40,000 nucleotides of DNA from Alphaproteobacteria bacterium. GTDB taxonomy: Bacteria; Pseudomonadota; Alphaproteobacteria; JACZXZ01. The stretch lies in contig DASPOR010000176.1 of NCBI GenBank assembly GCA_035625915.1, positions 1 through 40,000 of the forward strand, read 5' to 3'. Position numbers and translations under genes: made by a program. Positions 25,028-34,632 of this stretch are shown here, one piece after another; the stretch's first letter is position 1; each line of letters starts with the position of its first letter. The notes beneath the pieces were generated by a model. The model saw only the letters and a list, made by a program, of their open reading frames with translations. It did no database searches and was not told the origin of the DNA.

Positions 25028-26562
25028 TGAACGCAAATGGTCCGAGAACGCCGGCGCTCATGCTCCAAGGAACGGGTTCGGATGTCGGGAAGTCGTTGCT
25101 CGCGGCGGGGCTTTGCCGGGCTTATGCGCGACGCGGCCTCACAGTGCGCCCGTTCAAGGCCCAGAATATGTCCAACAATGCCGCCGTGACCATCGACGGG
25201 GGCGAGATCGGTCGTGCACAAGCCCTTCAGGCGAGGGCCTGTCGCACGGCGGCGACGACCGACATGAATCCTGTCCTTTTGAAGCCGCAAGGCGAAATCG
25301 GCGCACAGCTTGTATTGCAAGGGAAGATCTTCGCAAGCGTCACGGCACGAGAATATCAACGCCTTCGTTCCTCCCTTCTTCCAAAGGTGCTCGAATCCTT
25401 CCGCCGGAATGCGCATGGCGTCGATCTGGTGCTGGTCGAGGGTGCCGGTAGCGCCGCCGAAACAAATTTGCGCGAAGGCGACATCGCGAACATGGGATTT
25501 GCAGAGGCGGCCGATCTGCCTGTGGTGCTCATTGGAGATATCGAGCGTGGCGGCGTCATCGCGCAAATCGTCGGTACGCACGTTCTATTGTCGGAAGGCG
25601 AGCGTTGTCGGCTCAAGGGCTTCATCGTCAATAAGTTCCGTGGCGATCCCTCCTTATTCGACAGCGGGCTTTCGGAAATCGTCGATCGCACCGGCCTGCA
25701 AGGCTTCGGCGTCGTGCCGTGGTTCGAGGGAGCCGGCTACCTTCCGGCCGAGGACTCCCTGGCGCTGGCGCCCCGCCGCCGCGAGGCGACACGGCCGATA
25801 AAGATCGTGGCACTTGCGTATCCGCGTATTGCGAACTTCGACGATTTCGATCCGATCAGGGCCGAACCCGACGTTTCGTTCATATTCCTGCGCGGGGGCG
25901 AAGCCGTGCCTGGCGACTCAGATCTCGTCATCCTGCCGGGCTCGAAGGCAACCCTCTCCGACCTGGCATTCCTGCGCGCGCAGGGTTGGGATATCGACCT
26001 CTTGGCGCACCGCCGGCGCGGGGGCGCCGTTCTCGGTATTTGTGCTGGCTATCAAATGCTCGGCACGAGCGTTGCCGATCCCGAGGGAATCGAAGGCCCC
26101 GCGGCCAAGCTCGCCGGCCTTGGCATGCTCGACGTCGAAACGGTCATGTCCGCCGAGAAGAGCCTCGTTGCAGTCACCGGGCGGGAGGTCGCGAGTGGCC
26201 TGCCTCTCTCGGGGTATGAAATGCACGTCGGGCGAACCACCGGCGAAGGTATGGCGCGCCCAATGTTGTCGCTGTCGGCCGGTCCCGATGGCGCGGTTTC
26301 GAAGGATGGACGCGTCATGGGTTGCTATGTCCACGGCGTGTTTGCAGCGGATGCGTTTCGCCGCGCGTTTCTGAAACGGCTCGGGGAGAATCTTGAAAGC
26401 GATGTAGCCTATGAAGCATCGGTCGACGCGACTCTCGACAGGCTGGCGGATCACCTGGAAGGACACCTCGATCTAAACGCGATGCTGGCGATCGCTCGCC
26501 GCGAGGAACATGCCGCCGCTGTGTTGAGCGGCACGGGCGACAAGTCACGGAGGACCGGATGA
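25027..26562 (+). CDS. cobQ: Cobyric acid synthase
   Basis: CobQ performs four ATP- and glutamine-dependent amidations (at b, d, e and g) of adenosylcobyrinic acid a,c-diamide to give adenosylcobyric acid. The 511-residue protein has an N-terminal dethiobiotin-synthetase-like ATPase domain with P-loop G-T-G-S-D-V-G-K-S (15-23) and the K-A-Q-N-M-S-N-N motif. The C-terminal class I-type glutaminase domain has its nucleophile in G-I-C-A-G-Y-Q-M-L-G and its histidine in C-Y-V-H-G-V-F. The ATG at 25027 overlaps the cobO stop by one base and the TGA at the other end overlaps cbiX by four, indicating coupled translation. Confidence 0.97.
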   Translation: MNANGPRTPALMLQGTGSDVGKSLLAAGLCRAYARRGLTVRPFKAQNMSNNAAVTIDGGEIGRAQALQARACRTAATTDMNPVLLKPQGEIGAQLVLQGKIFASVTAREYQRLRSSLLPKVLESFRRNAHGVDLVLVEGAGSAAETNLREGDIANMGFAEAADLPVVLIGDIERGGVIAQIVGTHVLLSEGERCRLKGFIVNKFRGDPSLFDSGLSEIVDRTGLQGFGVVPWFEGAGYLPAEDSLALAPRRREATRPIKIVALAYPRIANFDDFDPIRAEPDVSFIFLRGGEAVPGDSDLVILPGSKATLSDLAFLRAQGWDIDLLAHRRRGGAVLGICAGYQMLGTSVADPEGIEGPAAKLAGLGMLDVETVMSAEKSLVAVTGREVASGLPLSGYEMHVGRTTGEGMARPMLSLSAGPDGAVSKDGRVMGCYVHGVFAADAFRRAFLKRLGENLESDVAYEASVDATLDRLADHLEGHLDLNAMLAIARREEHAAAVLSGTGDKSRRTG

Positions 26563-27602
26563 ATAGCAAAATCGGCGTCATGCTGTGCGGCCACGGCAGT
26601 CGCGATCTGGGCGCGATCGAGGAATTCGCTGCCGTGGCGCGGAAGCTGCGATTGCGACTCGCCCACTATGAGCTCGAGTGGGGCTTTCTCGAGTTCGCCG
26701 AACCGATCATACGGGACGGCCTCGACAAGCTCGTGGAACGGGGTTGCCGGAAGATTCTTGCGGTGCCCGGCATGTTGTTCGCAGCCGGTCACGTGAAGAA
26801 TGACGTGCCGTCGGTCCTCAATCGCTATCAACGTGAACATGAAGGTCTGTCGATCGAATTCGGCCGCGATCTCGGCATTGACCCTAAAATGATGCAGGCT
26901 GCGGCGGCATCGATCGAAACGGCCCGCGCCAAGGCCGATGGTGCTGTCTCGGTCCACGACACGATGCTCGTCGTCGTCGGCAGGGGGACATCCGATCCCG
27001 ACGCAAACTCCAATGTCGCCAAGGTCATGCGACTCCTCTGGGAAAGTTTCGGCTTTGGTTGGGGCGAAACCGCCTATTCGGGCGTGACGTTTCCGCTGGT
27101 GGAGCCAGCGCTCGAACGCGCTGCCCGACTAGGGTTCAAGCGGATCATCGTGTTTCCCTATTTCCTCTTCTCCGGCGTCCTTGTGAGCCGCATTTACGAT
27201 CACACCGACATCGTGGCGGCACGGCACCCGCAAATCCAATTCGTCAAGGCGCCCTACCTCAACGATCACCCGATGGTGCTGGAAACGTTCTGCGACCGAA
27301 TCGACGAAATCCTCGTCGGCACCGGCAACATGAATTGCCAGATGTGCAAATACCGGGTCCAGATGCTCGGCTTCGAGGACGAAGTGGGGCTCGCGCAAGA
27401 AAGCCACCACCATCACGTGGAGGGGATTGGCGCCAATGGCAGGGACGAAGCAACCCACGCTCATCACCACGGCGCTGGACACGATCACCACTACGATCAC
27501 GACCATGACCATGCCCACGATCCCGGCCATCACCATCCCTACCCCCATGCGGATCATCCGCTCGGCCCGGTGACTCTCAAGAAAAATGCAAAGCGGGAGT
27601 GA
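26559..27602 (+). CDS. cbiX: Sirohydrochlorin cobaltochelatase CbiX, long form with His-rich tail
   Basis: CbiX inserts cobalt into sirohydrochlorin, the entry step of the cobalt-early (anaerobic) B12 route. The 347-residue long form has two homologous halves. The first carries the catalytic histidines in C-G-H-G-S-R (about 10-15) and A-G-H-V-K-N-D-V-P. The second has G-R-G-T-S-D-P-D-A-N-S instead of the histidine motif. After them comes M-N-C-Q-M-C-K (258-264), matching the M-x-C-x-x-C iron-sulfur site described for Bacillus CbiX. From residue 281 the tail is extremely rich in His and Asp, probably for cobalt storage or delivery. GGAGG precedes the ATG, which overlaps cobQ. Confidence 0.95.
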   Translation: MNSKIGVMLCGHGSRDLGAIEEFAAVARKLRLRLAHYELEWGFLEFAEPIIRDGLDKLVERGCRKILAVPGMLFAAGHVKNDVPSVLNRYQREHEGLSIEFGRDLGIDPKMMQAAAASIETARAKADGAVSVHDTMLVVVGRGTSDPDANSNVAKVMRLLWESFGFGWGETAYSGVTFPLVEPALERAARLGFKRIIVFPYFLFSGVLVSRIYDHTDIVAARHPQIQFVKAPYLNDHPMVLETFCDRIDEILVGTGNMNCQMCKYRVQMLGFEDEVGLAQESHHHHVEGIGANGRDEATHAHHHGAGHDHHYDHDHDHAHDPGHHHPYPHADHPLGPVTLKKNAKRE

Positions 27603-27606
27603 CGAG

Positions 27607-28242
27607 ATGATCGAATACGTCCGGGATCCACGCGATATCTACCGGCGTTCCTTCGCGGCAATCCGCGCGGAAGCGACACTCGCGCGGCTGCCGACGAGTC
27701 TCGAGCCCGTCGCCGTGCGCCTCATTCACGCGTGCGGGATGACCGACATCATTGACGATCTGGCATTCGCCGATGATGTCGCCGATTCCGCCCGCCGCGC
27801 GTTGACGAACGGCGCTCCGGTGCTGTGCGACAGCCGAATGGTCGCCGAGGGGATCGTCGAGGCACGGCTGCCCGCGCGAAATGCCGTCGTTTGCACACTG
27901 GGCGAACCGGCACTTGCGACGACCGCCACGACCCTGGGCACGACGCGTTCGGCCGCCGCCGTTGAGTTCTGGCGCCCGCAGCTCGACGGCGCTGTCGTCG
28001 CGATCGGGAATGCACCAACCGCACTCTTTCACCTGCTCGAACTCTTGGACCAAGGTGCCGCGAAGCCTGCGGCCATCCTGGCGTTTCCCGTCGGTTTTGT
28101 GGGTGCCGTTGAATCGAAGGCCGAACTTGCGGCGAACTGCCGGGGTACGCCTTTTTTGACGCTGCTTGGCCGACGGGGTGGCAGCGCCCTTGCGGCTGCG
28201 GCTGTGAACGCATTGGCGTCGTGGAACGAGTATCCGCCATGA
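27607..28242 (+). CDS. cobH: Precorrin-8X methylmutase (CobH/CbiC)
   Basis: The enzyme moves a methyl group from C-11 to C-12, turning (cobalt-)precorrin-8 into (cobalt-)hydrogenobyrinic or cobyrinic acid. The 211-residue protein has the expected Y-V-R-D-P-x-x-I-Y-x-R-S-F beginning. The catalytic histidine is His41 in L-I-H-A-C-G-M-T-D. It also has G-A-P-V-L-C-D-S-R-M-V, and N-A-P-T-A-L-F-H-L-L-E near the middle. The ATG at 27607 is preferred to that at 27586 because the latter lies inside cbiX and adds seven non-family residues. The gene is 4 bp after cbiX and overlaps cobL by four bases. Confidence 0.95.
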   Translation: MIEYVRDPRDIYRRSFAAIRAEATLARLPTSLEPVAVRLIHACGMTDIIDDLAFADDVADSARRALTNGAPVLCDSRMVAEGIVEARLPARNAVVCTLGEPALATTATTLGTTRSAAAVEFWRPQLDGAVVAIGNAPTALFHLLELLDQGAAKPAAILAFPVGFVGAVESKAELAANCRGTPFLTLLGRRGGSALAAAAVNALASWNEYPP

Positions 28243-29441
28243 AGTGGCTTTCGGTGGTGGGCATTGGGGAAGAGGGACTTGCGGGGTTGACGCCGTCGGC
28301 GCGGTCACTCGTCGATGGTGCCAAGGTACTGGTCGGCGGTGCGCGGCACCTCGCAGTCGTTCCGTTGGATGGCCGCGAACGCCTTGCCTGGATGTCGCCC
28401 TTGTCGGCCACGATAGACGATATCGTCCGGCGGCGCGGAACGGCCATTTGTGTGCTGGCCACCGGGGATCCGATGCATTATGGCGTCGGTGTGGCGCTCG
28501 CGCGCCGCATTCCAGCGGAGGAGATGGCGATCATCCCATCGCCGTCAGCCGTAAGCCTCGCCTGCGCGCGGCTTGGCTGGGCCGTTGCGGACGTGGTGGC
28601 ACTCACCCTCCATGGCCGGCCGCTCGAGCTTCTCAACGCCTATCTCCAACCGGGTGCGCGTTTGGTAATCCTGAGCGATGGCAAGAAGACGCCCGCAGCA
28701 GTCGCGGGATTGCTCCGTTCGGGCGGCTTTCGCATGAGCCGCATGTGGGTGCTCGAGCACATGGGCGGGCCGGAAGAACGCGTTGTCGCCGGCACCGCCG
28801 AGACCTGGAAAGCGCTTGATATCGCCGATTTTAATACAGTTGCGATCGAGTGCGCCGCAGATACGGCCTTGCCGGTTCTGCCGCGTATTCCTGGCCTGCC
28901 GGATAGCGCCTTCCATCATGATGGCCAACTCACGAAGCAGGAAGTGCGCGCGATAACGCTTGCTGCACTCGCACCCATACCGGGCCAACTCCTGTGGGAT
29001 GTGGGTGCTGGATGCGGCTCCGTCGCTATTGAGTGGATGAGAACGCATCACACCTGCCGTGCGGTCGCAATCGAGCGGGATGCCGACCGGCGGCGAAATA
29101 TTGCGGACAATGCATCGGCGCTGGGTGTGCCGGGTCTCGACGTCGTTGCCGGCGAGGCGCCCGATGCGCTGAAGGCGCTGCCACAACCGGACGCCGCCTT
29201 CGTTGGCGGCGGGCTTTCGTCCGCGGGTGTGGTGGAGAGCTGCTGGTCGGCGCTCAAGCCCGGGGGGCGTCTCGTCGCCAATGCCGTGACGATCGAAGGC
29301 GAGGCCGAACTCGTTGCATGGCAAGGCCGGACGGGCGGCGCTCTCACGCGAATTGCGATTTCGCGCGCCGAGCCGGTTGGAGGCTTTCACGGTTGGCGGC
29401 AGTCGATGCCGGTCACGCAACTCGCGGCCACCAAACGGTGA
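28239..29441 (+). CDS. cobL: Precorrin-6Y C5,15-methyltransferase (decarboxylating), CbiE-CbiT fusion
   Basis: The 400-residue protein fuses CbiE (about 1-200) with CbiT (about 210-400). Together they methylate C-5 and C-15 of precorrin-6B or its cobalt form and decarboxylate the acetate on C-12. The CbiE half has V-V-G-I-G-E-E-G at the start and C-V-L-A-T-G-D-P-M-H-Y-G-V-G. The CbiT half has a classical SAM motif L-L-W-D-V-G-A-G-C-G-S (251-261) and D-A-A-F-V-G-G-G. ATG at 28239 overlaps the cobH stop (ATGA); the longer start at 28221 lies inside cobH. Its stop overlaps cobI (GTGA). Confidence 0.96.
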   Translation: MKWLSVVGIGEEGLAGLTPSARSLVDGAKVLVGGARHLAVVPLDGRERLAWMSPLSATIDDIVRRRGTAICVLATGDPMHYGVGVALARRIPAEEMAIIPSPSAVSLACARLGWAVADVVALTLHGRPLELLNAYLQPGARLVILSDGKKTPAAVAGLLRSGGFRMSRMWVLEHMGGPEERVVAGTAETWKALDIADFNTVAIECAADTALPVLPRIPGLPDSAFHHDGQLTKQEVRAITLAALAPIPGQLLWDVGAGCGSVAIEWMRTHHTCRAVAIERDADRRRNIADNASALGVPGLDVVAGEAPDALKALPQPDAAFVGGGLSSAGVVESCWSALKPGGRLVANAVTIEGEAELVAWQGRTGGALTRIAISRAEPVGGFHGWRQSMPVTQLAATKR

Positions 29442-30148
29442 GCGCCGCCGGCACATTATATGGCCTTGGCGTCGGCCCGGGCGATCCGGAGCTGCTGACA
29501 CTCAAGGCGCTGCGCATAATCCGCACTGCGCCCGTGATCGCTTACCCCGCGCCCGAGCACGGCGACAGTTTCGCCCGCCGGATCGTGTCGGGCTACCTTT
29601 CGCCGGCGAAACACGAGATACCCATACGCATCCCCATGGTGAGCGCGAGATTCCCGGCTGAAGAAATTTATGATGAGGCCGCCGCGAAGATCGACGAATA
29701 TCTGATGCAGGGCGACGACGTGGCCGTTTTGTGCGAAGGAGATCCATTCTTTTACGGCTCCTTCATGTATCTCTTCGGAAGATTGGCTGAGCGTCACACG
29801 ACCGAGGTCGTTCCCGGCGTTTCCTCGCTGGTCGCTTGCGCCTGCGTTGCGCACATGCCGCTTGCCGCACGCAACGACGTGTTGACGGTGGTCCCGGCAC
29901 CTCTCGACGAAGGGGCGCTTGCGGCCAGGCTTGAAGGTGTCGAGGCAGCCGCGATCATCAAGCTGGCACGGCATTTCGCCAAAGTACGGCGTGTGCTCGA
30001 CCGTCTCGGGTTGTGCGAGAATGCGCGCTATATCGAGCATGCGAGTGCGGCGAACCAACGCATCCTGCCGCTCAACGCGGTTCAGGATGCGGAGGTCCCG
30101 TATTTTTCGATGATCCTCGTCCATCGGCGGGGGCAAGCTTGGCGATGA
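29438..30148 (+). CDS. cobI: Precorrin-2 / cobalt-factor II C20-methyltransferase (CobI/CbiL)
   Basis: This 236-residue tetrapyrrole methylase methylates C-20 to make precorrin-3A or cobalt-factor III. The N-terminal glycine-rich loop is G-L-G-V-G-P-G-D-P-E-L-L-T-L-K-A-L. The second SAM-pocket motif is L-C-E-G-D-P-F-F-Y-G-S-F, and V-V-P-G-V-S-S-L follows. GTG at 29438 overlaps the cobL stop by four bases and gives the family's standard short N-terminus. The frame runs upstream but only inside cobL. The sequence alone does not tell whether the natural substrate contains cobalt. Neighbouring CbiX and CbiD favour the cobalt form. Confidence 0.95.
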   Translation: MSAAGTLYGLGVGPGDPELLTLKALRIIRTAPVIAYPAPEHGDSFARRIVSGYLSPAKHEIPIRIPMVSARFPAEEIYDEAAAKIDEYLMQGDDVAVLCEGDPFFYGSFMYLFGRLAERHTTEVVPGVSSLVACACVAHMPLAARNDVLTVVPAPLDEGALAARLEGVEAAAIIKLARHFAKVRRVLDRLGLCENARYIEHASAANQRILPLNAVQDAEVPYFSMILVHRRGQAWR

Positions 30149-31953
30149 GCAGGGAAATCGCGGTTGTCATCCTCGGTGAAAGCGCCGCACCGCTTGCCCG
30201 TAAACTGGTTGGCGCGTTGCCCGGCGCGCGTCTTCACGGCCTTGCAAATCGGGTTCCGACCGCGGATGTGGCGTTCGCCGACGTCGCCGGTCACGTTCAA
30301 GCACTCTTCGAGGCAGGGTCGTCGATCGTCGCGATATTTGCGACGGGCGCACTCATCCGGATACTCGCCCCGCTCCTTGCAGTTAAAGAGCGGGAATCCC
30401 CTGTCATCGCTGTCGCCGAGGATGGGAGTTCCGTCATTCCCCTTCTTGGCGGGCATCGCGGAGGGAACGCGCTTTCGAAAGAGATCGGGAGCCTCCTCGG
30501 TGTTGCACCAGCAATCACGACCGCGAGCGAGTTGCGTTTTTCCGTCGCGTTCGACGAGCCGCCGGCCGGCTATCGCCTCGCAAATCCGGAGCACGTAAAG
30601 CCCTTCACCGCGGCTCTTCTCGCAGGCGAAGGCGTGCGCCTCGATGGTGCAGCACCTTGGCTTCTAGATAGCAAGATTATGATCGATCCAGCCGGACCGC
30701 TGTCAATCGCGATAACGGATGAAATCCGGCAGGGCGGACCCCGTTCGCTCGTCTACCATCCCACAACGGTTGCCATCGGCGTTGGTTGCGAGCGCGGGAC
30801 AGAGTCCGAGGAATTGGCGGCACTGGTGCGGCAATCCCTGGAGGAGGTAAAAGTCGCCGGAGGGTCGGTTTCGGGCATATTCTCGCTCGACATCAAGGCG
30901 GATGAACCGGCAGTTCGAGCGATTGCGGATTCGCTTTGCGTGCCCACGCGCTATTTCACCGCTGCGGAGCTGGAACGCGAAACGCCGCGACTCGCCAATC
31001 CCTCCGAGCGCGTCTTCCGTGAAGTCGGCTGCCACGGCGTGGCGGAAGCTGCAGCACTCGCGGCGACAGGTGCGGGCGGCATCCTGATCCTTCCCAAGCG
31101 TCGGTCGGGGCGGTCGACTTGCGCGCTCGCGCGGGCGCCGGCACCATTCGATGGATCGCGCATCGGTCGGCAGCGGGGGAGGTTACTTGTCGTTGGTATC
31201 GGACCCGGCGGTCGTCAATGGATGACCCCGGAGGCAATGTCGTTCATTGCCGCGGCAAGCGATGTCGTCGGCTACAGCCTTTATCTCGATTTACTCGGCC
31301 CACTCCCCCGTGGCACGGCTCGGCACGAGTTTCCCCTTGGTCAGGAGGTCGAGCGCGTGGATTCGGCCCTCGATCTCGCGGCGGAAGGTCGCACGGTTGC
31401 CCTCGTATCCTCGGGCGACCCCGGGGTCTATGCCATGGCTTCGCTTGTATTCGAGCGCATCGAGCGCGGTGCGCCAGCTTGGCGGCCGATCGAGGTGCGC
31501 GTCGCACCCGGCATCACGGCGATGCAGGCCGCGGCCGCCCGAATCGGGGCGCCGCTCGGTCATGATTTCTGCGCGATTTCGCTTTCCGATCTCCTAACGC
31601 CGTGGCCCATTATCGAACGCCGACTGCGCACAGCCGCCGAGGGCGATTTCGTCATTGCCCTTTATAATGTCGTCTCGCGCCGCCGTACCCGGCAATTCGA
31701 TCGGGCACGAGAGATTCTTCTCCAGCATCGGGCCAGCGATACGCCCGTGGTGCTCGCACGAAATTTGGGTCGCATCGGCGAAGCGATACGAGTCGTCGAT
31801 CTTGCCGCATTGCGGCCGAGCGATGTCGACATGCTGACGCTCGTCCTCATCGGAAGCTCGTCCACTCGGCGCTTCGTGCGCGGCGACGGCACCGTCCGGG
31901 TTTACACGCCGCGCGGCTACGATCGGCAGAGCGAGGCGGAGGTTGCCGAATGA
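30145..31953 (+). CDS. cobJ: CbiG-CobJ fusion: cobalt-precorrin-5A hydrolase and C17-methyltransferase
   Basis: The 602-residue protein joins two sequential activities. Residues 1 to about 340 are CbiG, which opens the lactone and releases acetaldehyde. Marks are [17 protein letters not shown] and G-V-G-C-E-R-G-T. Residues about 345-602 are the ring-contracting C17-methyltransferase (CobJ/CbiH), starting [10 protein letters not shown] and including [25 protein letters not shown] and [10 protein letters not shown]. The presence of CbiG points to the oxygen-independent route. The ATG at 30145 overlaps cobI (ATGA), and the end overlaps cobM. Confidence 0.95.
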   Translation: MSREIAVVILGESAAPLARKLVGALPGARLHGLANRVPTADVAFADVAGHVQALFEAGSSIVAIFATGALIRILAPLLAVKERESPVIAVAEDGSSVIPLLGGHRGGNALSKEIGSLLGVAPAITTASELRFSVAFDEPPAGYRLANPEHVKPFTAALLAGEGVRLDGAAPWLLDSKIMIDPAGPLSIAITDEIRQGGPRSLVYHPTTVAIGVGCERGTESEELAALVRQSLEEVKVAGGSVSGIFSLDIKADEPAVRAIADSLCVPTRYFTAAELERETPRLANPSERVFREVGCHGVAEAAALAATGAGGILILPKRRSGRSTCALARAPAPFDGSRIGRQRGRLLVVGIGPGGRQWMTPEAMSFIAAASDVVGYSLYLDLLGPLPRGTARHEFPLGQEVERVDSALDLAAEGRTVALVSSGDPGVYAMASLVFERIERGAPAWRPIEVRVAPGITAMQAAAARIGAPLGHDFCAISLSDLLTPWPIIERRLRTAAEGDFVIALYNVVSRRRTRQFDRAREILLQHRASDTPVVLARNLGRIGEAIRVVDLAALRPSDVDMLTLVLIGSSSTRRFVRGDGTVRVYTPRGYDRQSEAEVAE

Positions 31954-32744
31954 CGGTCCACTTCATTGGCGCTGGGCCCGGGGCTCCAGACCTCATCACA
32001 GTACGCGGACGCGACTTGATTTCCCGCTCACCGGTTTGCCTCTATGCGGGTTCGCTCGTGCCGGTCGAAATCGTCGGGTATGCGCCAAGGGGCGCACGGA
32101 TCGTAGACACGGCGCCGTTAACGCTCAACGAAATCGTCGACGAAATGGCGGCGGCTCATGCCAGAGGGGACGATGTAGCGAGGGTGCACTCGGGCGATCC
32201 GTCACTTTACGGTGCGATCGCGGAACAGATGCGCCGGCTCGAAGCCCTCGACATCGACTACGACGTGACGCCGGGCGTTCCGTCCTTCGCGGCGGCGGCG
32301 GCGGCACTCAAATGCGAACTGACCTTACCCGAGGTAAGCCAGACCGTGATCCTCACCCGCACCCAGATGGAGGCGTCGGCCATGCCGCCGAACGAGGATC
32401 TCGCTCTCCTTGGACGAGCGGGGGCGACGCTGGCGATCCACCTTTCGATCCGTAACATCAAGGCCATCGTACGCGTGCTCGGCCCGCTCTACGGCGCCGA
32501 CTGTCCGGTCGCCGTTGTCTATCGTGCAAGCTGGCCGGATGAGATGCTGATTCGCGGCACATTGGGCGACATCGCTGCAAAGGTGCGTGCCGCCAAGCTC
32601 ACGCGCACGGCACTTGTCCTGGTCGGCCGCGTGCTCCAGTCGCGGGACTTCCGGGATAGCGCGCTCTACGACCCTGCTCACGCCCACGTGCTGCGACCGA
32701 AGCCGACAACGGCCCCGACGAAGGCTAAGGAAACCGGCGCATGA
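31950..32744 (+). CDS. cobM: Precorrin-4 C11-methyltransferase (CobM/CbiF)
   Basis: This 264-residue tetrapyrrole methylase methylates C-11 of (cobalt-)precorrin-4. The motifs [39 protein letters not shown] and D-V-T-P-G-V-P-S-F are clear and in the expected order. The ATG at 31950 overlaps the preceding gene by four bases. It is the last gene of the long run after the riboswitch. Its 3' end overlaps the end of the convergent cobK by 20 bp, so there is no room for a separate terminator between them. Confidence 0.96.
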   Translation: MTVHFIGAGPGAPDLITVRGRDLISRSPVCLYAGSLVPVEIVGYAPRGARIVDTAPLTLNEIVDEMAAAHARGDDVARVHSGDPSLYGAIAEQMRRLEALDIDYDVTPGVPSFAAAAAALKCELTLPEVSQTVILTRTQMEASAMPPNEDLALLGRAGATLAIHLSIRNIKAIVRVLGPLYGADCPVAVVYRASWPDEMLIRGTLGDIAAKVRAAKLTRTALVLVGRVLQSRDFRDSALYDPAHAHVLRPKPTTAPTKAKETGA

Positions 32745-33477
32745 CCCAATCGAAGGCCGCGTCCACTTGGTCAACCTGTTCCGCCGGTGGCAGCACTGGT
32801 CGACGAATCATGACCACAGGGATGGCTAATCCACGTGCCGCGGCGATTTTGGCATAAGTGCTTCCGCCGCCGCTGTTCTTGCTGACGAGCGATTCGATGC
32901 GATGCTGCACCATGAGCGATCGTTCCGCCTCCACGGTGAATGGCCCCCGGCCGGTGACGACCTCGAATTGGGCGAGGGGAACGCCGGCCGAGGGCCGTTC
33001 GATCAGACGGACCAGGAACCAGGTACAAGGCATGCCCGCGAAAGCGTCGAGTCCTTGCCGGCCGATCGTGAGAAAGACCCGCTTGCCGAGATCGCCAAGG
33101 ACAACGGCCGCATGCCGTGTGTCATCGACATCGATCCAGCGGTCTCCATCCGTCGGCTGCCAAGGCTCACGCACCAGCATGAGCAAGGGTCGCCTTGCCA
33201 TCGCGGCGGCCTCGGCTGCGTGGCGAGAAATGCGCGCGGCGAAGGGGTGGGTCGCGTCCACGATCATGTCGATTCGCGCGGCCTCGAGATATGCGGCAAG
33301 TGCCTCAATGCCGCCGAAGCCGCCAATTCGGACCGAACCTTCCGGCATTTCGGGCTGGCTCGTTCGTCCGGCGAATGAGGTGATGACCTCTAGTCCCGGA
33401 AATTCTGAACACCGTGCGGCGAGTGCCGTGGCTTCCGCCGTGCCGCCGAGGATAAGGAGACGCCTCGACTTAGCCAT
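32725..33477 (-). CDS. cobK: Precorrin-6A / cobalt-precorrin-6A reductase
   Basis: CobK/CbiJ reduces the macrocycle of (cobalt-)precorrin-6A with a pyridine nucleotide. The 250-residue protein begins [14 protein letters not shown], the dinucleotide-binding loop. It also has [20 protein letters not shown] and [13 protein letters not shown], all typical. The frame is open to 33969, but that part overlaps cbiD. ATG at 33477 lies just inside the cbiD end (8-bp overlap) and gives the normal start. It is translated after cbiD and converges on cobM. Confidence 0.95.
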   Translation of the reverse strand: MAKSRRLLILGGTAEATALAARCSEFPGLEVITSFAGRTSQPEMPEGSVRIGGFGGIEALAAYLEAARIDMIVDATHPFAARISRHAAEAAAMARRPLLMLVREPWQPTDGDRWIDVDDTRHAAVVLGDLGKRVFLTIGRQGLDAFAGMPCTWFLVRLIERPSAGVPLAQFEVVTGRGPFTVEAERSLMVQHRIESLVSKNSGGGSTYAKIAAARGLAIPVVMIRRPVLPPAEQVDQVDAAFDWVMRRFP

Positions 33478-34558
33478 CGCTTTTTCCGACGAGGACGCCG
33501 TTGCGATCGAAAATCGCGACATCGACCGCGACTGGCGCACCTTCCAGAACGCCGAGTGCAACTGCACGCGCTCGGGATGCGATGAGATCGCCAATCGGAC
33601 AGTCGCAGGCGCGTGCGAGTTCCAGTGCCTCGAGCGCGCTGTTTGCCGCTTCTGCCTTGGCAACGATCCAGTCGTCCGCGCCCAATTCACGCATACGCTC
33701 TGCAACCCATTTCCGATCGACCTGGCTGCGCCCGGAATGAAGGTCGAGGTGCCCTTGCGCGAGCTTTGCGATCTTGCCGAAGCCGCCGGCAATGGTGAGA
33801 CGGGGGAGCGGATGGCGCCGCAAATATTTGAGAAGCCCGCCCGCGAAATCACCCATATCGAGAAGGGCGGTGTCCGGCAGCTTGAGAAGGCCTTGAACAG
33901 CGCGCTCGGACGTCGAGCCGGTGGAGCCGGCGACGTGGCTGAGGCCCGCCGCCCGCGCCACATCGACACCGCGCTGGATCGAATGAATCCAGGCCGAGCA
34001 GGAATACGGGATTACCACGCCCGTGGTGCCGAGAATGGAAATTCCACCGACGATTCCGAGCCGTGGATTCCAGGTCTTGCGGGCAATCGCTTCGCCACCG
34101 GGGACTGCGATTTCTACGTCGACGTCTTCCGTTCCACCAAGGGCACGCGCCACCTCGGCAATCGCCGCTCGTATCATCTCCCGCGGCTTCGGGTTGATGG
34201 CGGGTTCGCCCGGCGGAAGGGGCAGGCCCGGTTTGGTTATCGTCCCAACGCCCTCGCCCGCGCGAAAGACCACGCCGGAGCCGGCCGCACCCTTCTGCAA
34301 CGTCGCGACGATGAGCGCCCCGTGGGTCACGTCCGGGTCATCGCCGGCGTCCTTGACGATAGCCGCGCAAGCCCGATCGTCGCGAAGCTCCTCCCGCGCG
34401 AGCGCAAAGGCTGGCGTTTCGCCTCCCGGCAAGGTGATGGTGACAGGATCGGGAAAGCTGCGCGACAAAAGTGCTGTGTATGCCGCCTTCGACGCCGCCG
34501 CCGCGCAAGCACCCGTTGTCCAGCCGCGCCTGAGGGCAGTTCCGGGTCTACGGACCAT
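33470..34558 (-). CDS. cbiD: Cobalt-precorrin-5B C1-methyltransferase
   Basis: CbiD methylates C-1 of cobalt-precorrin-5B, a step special to the cobalt-early route; the aerobic pathway uses CobF instead. The 362-residue protein has the characteristic R-R-G-W-T-T-G-A-C-A-A-A-A-S beginning, K-D-A-G-D-D-P-D-V-T-H-G, G-V-G-T-I-T-K-P-G-L, N-P-K-P-R-E-M-I and G-G-I-S-I-L-G-T-T-G-V-V. The start ATG at 34558 lies 74 bp from the divergent cobA start, so the short interval probably holds back-to-back promoters. cobK overlaps its 3' end. No cobF was seen in the window. Confidence 0.96.
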   Translation of the reverse strand: MVRRPGTALRRGWTTGACAAAASKAAYTALLSRSFPDPVTITLPGGETPAFALAREELRDDRACAAIVKDAGDDPDVTHGALIVATLQKGAAGSGVVFRAGEGVGTITKPGLPLPPGEPAINPKPREMIRAAIAEVARALGGTEDVDVEIAVPGGEAIARKTWNPRLGIVGGISILGTTGVVIPYSCSAWIHSIQRGVDVARAAGLSHVAGSTGSTSERAVQGLLKLPDTALLDMGDFAGGLLKYLRRHPLPRLTIAGGFGKIAKLAQGHLDLHSGRSQVDRKWVAERMRELGADDWIVAKAEAANSALEALELARACDCPIGDLIASRARAVALGVLEGAPVAVDVAIFDRNGVLVGKSDG

Positions 34559-34632
34559 GGGTCGCGTTATAGACCGCGTCTGCGGGGATGGCTAGCAGGG
34601 GTCCGGGCCGCCGATCACGGAGGCGTCTCGCC

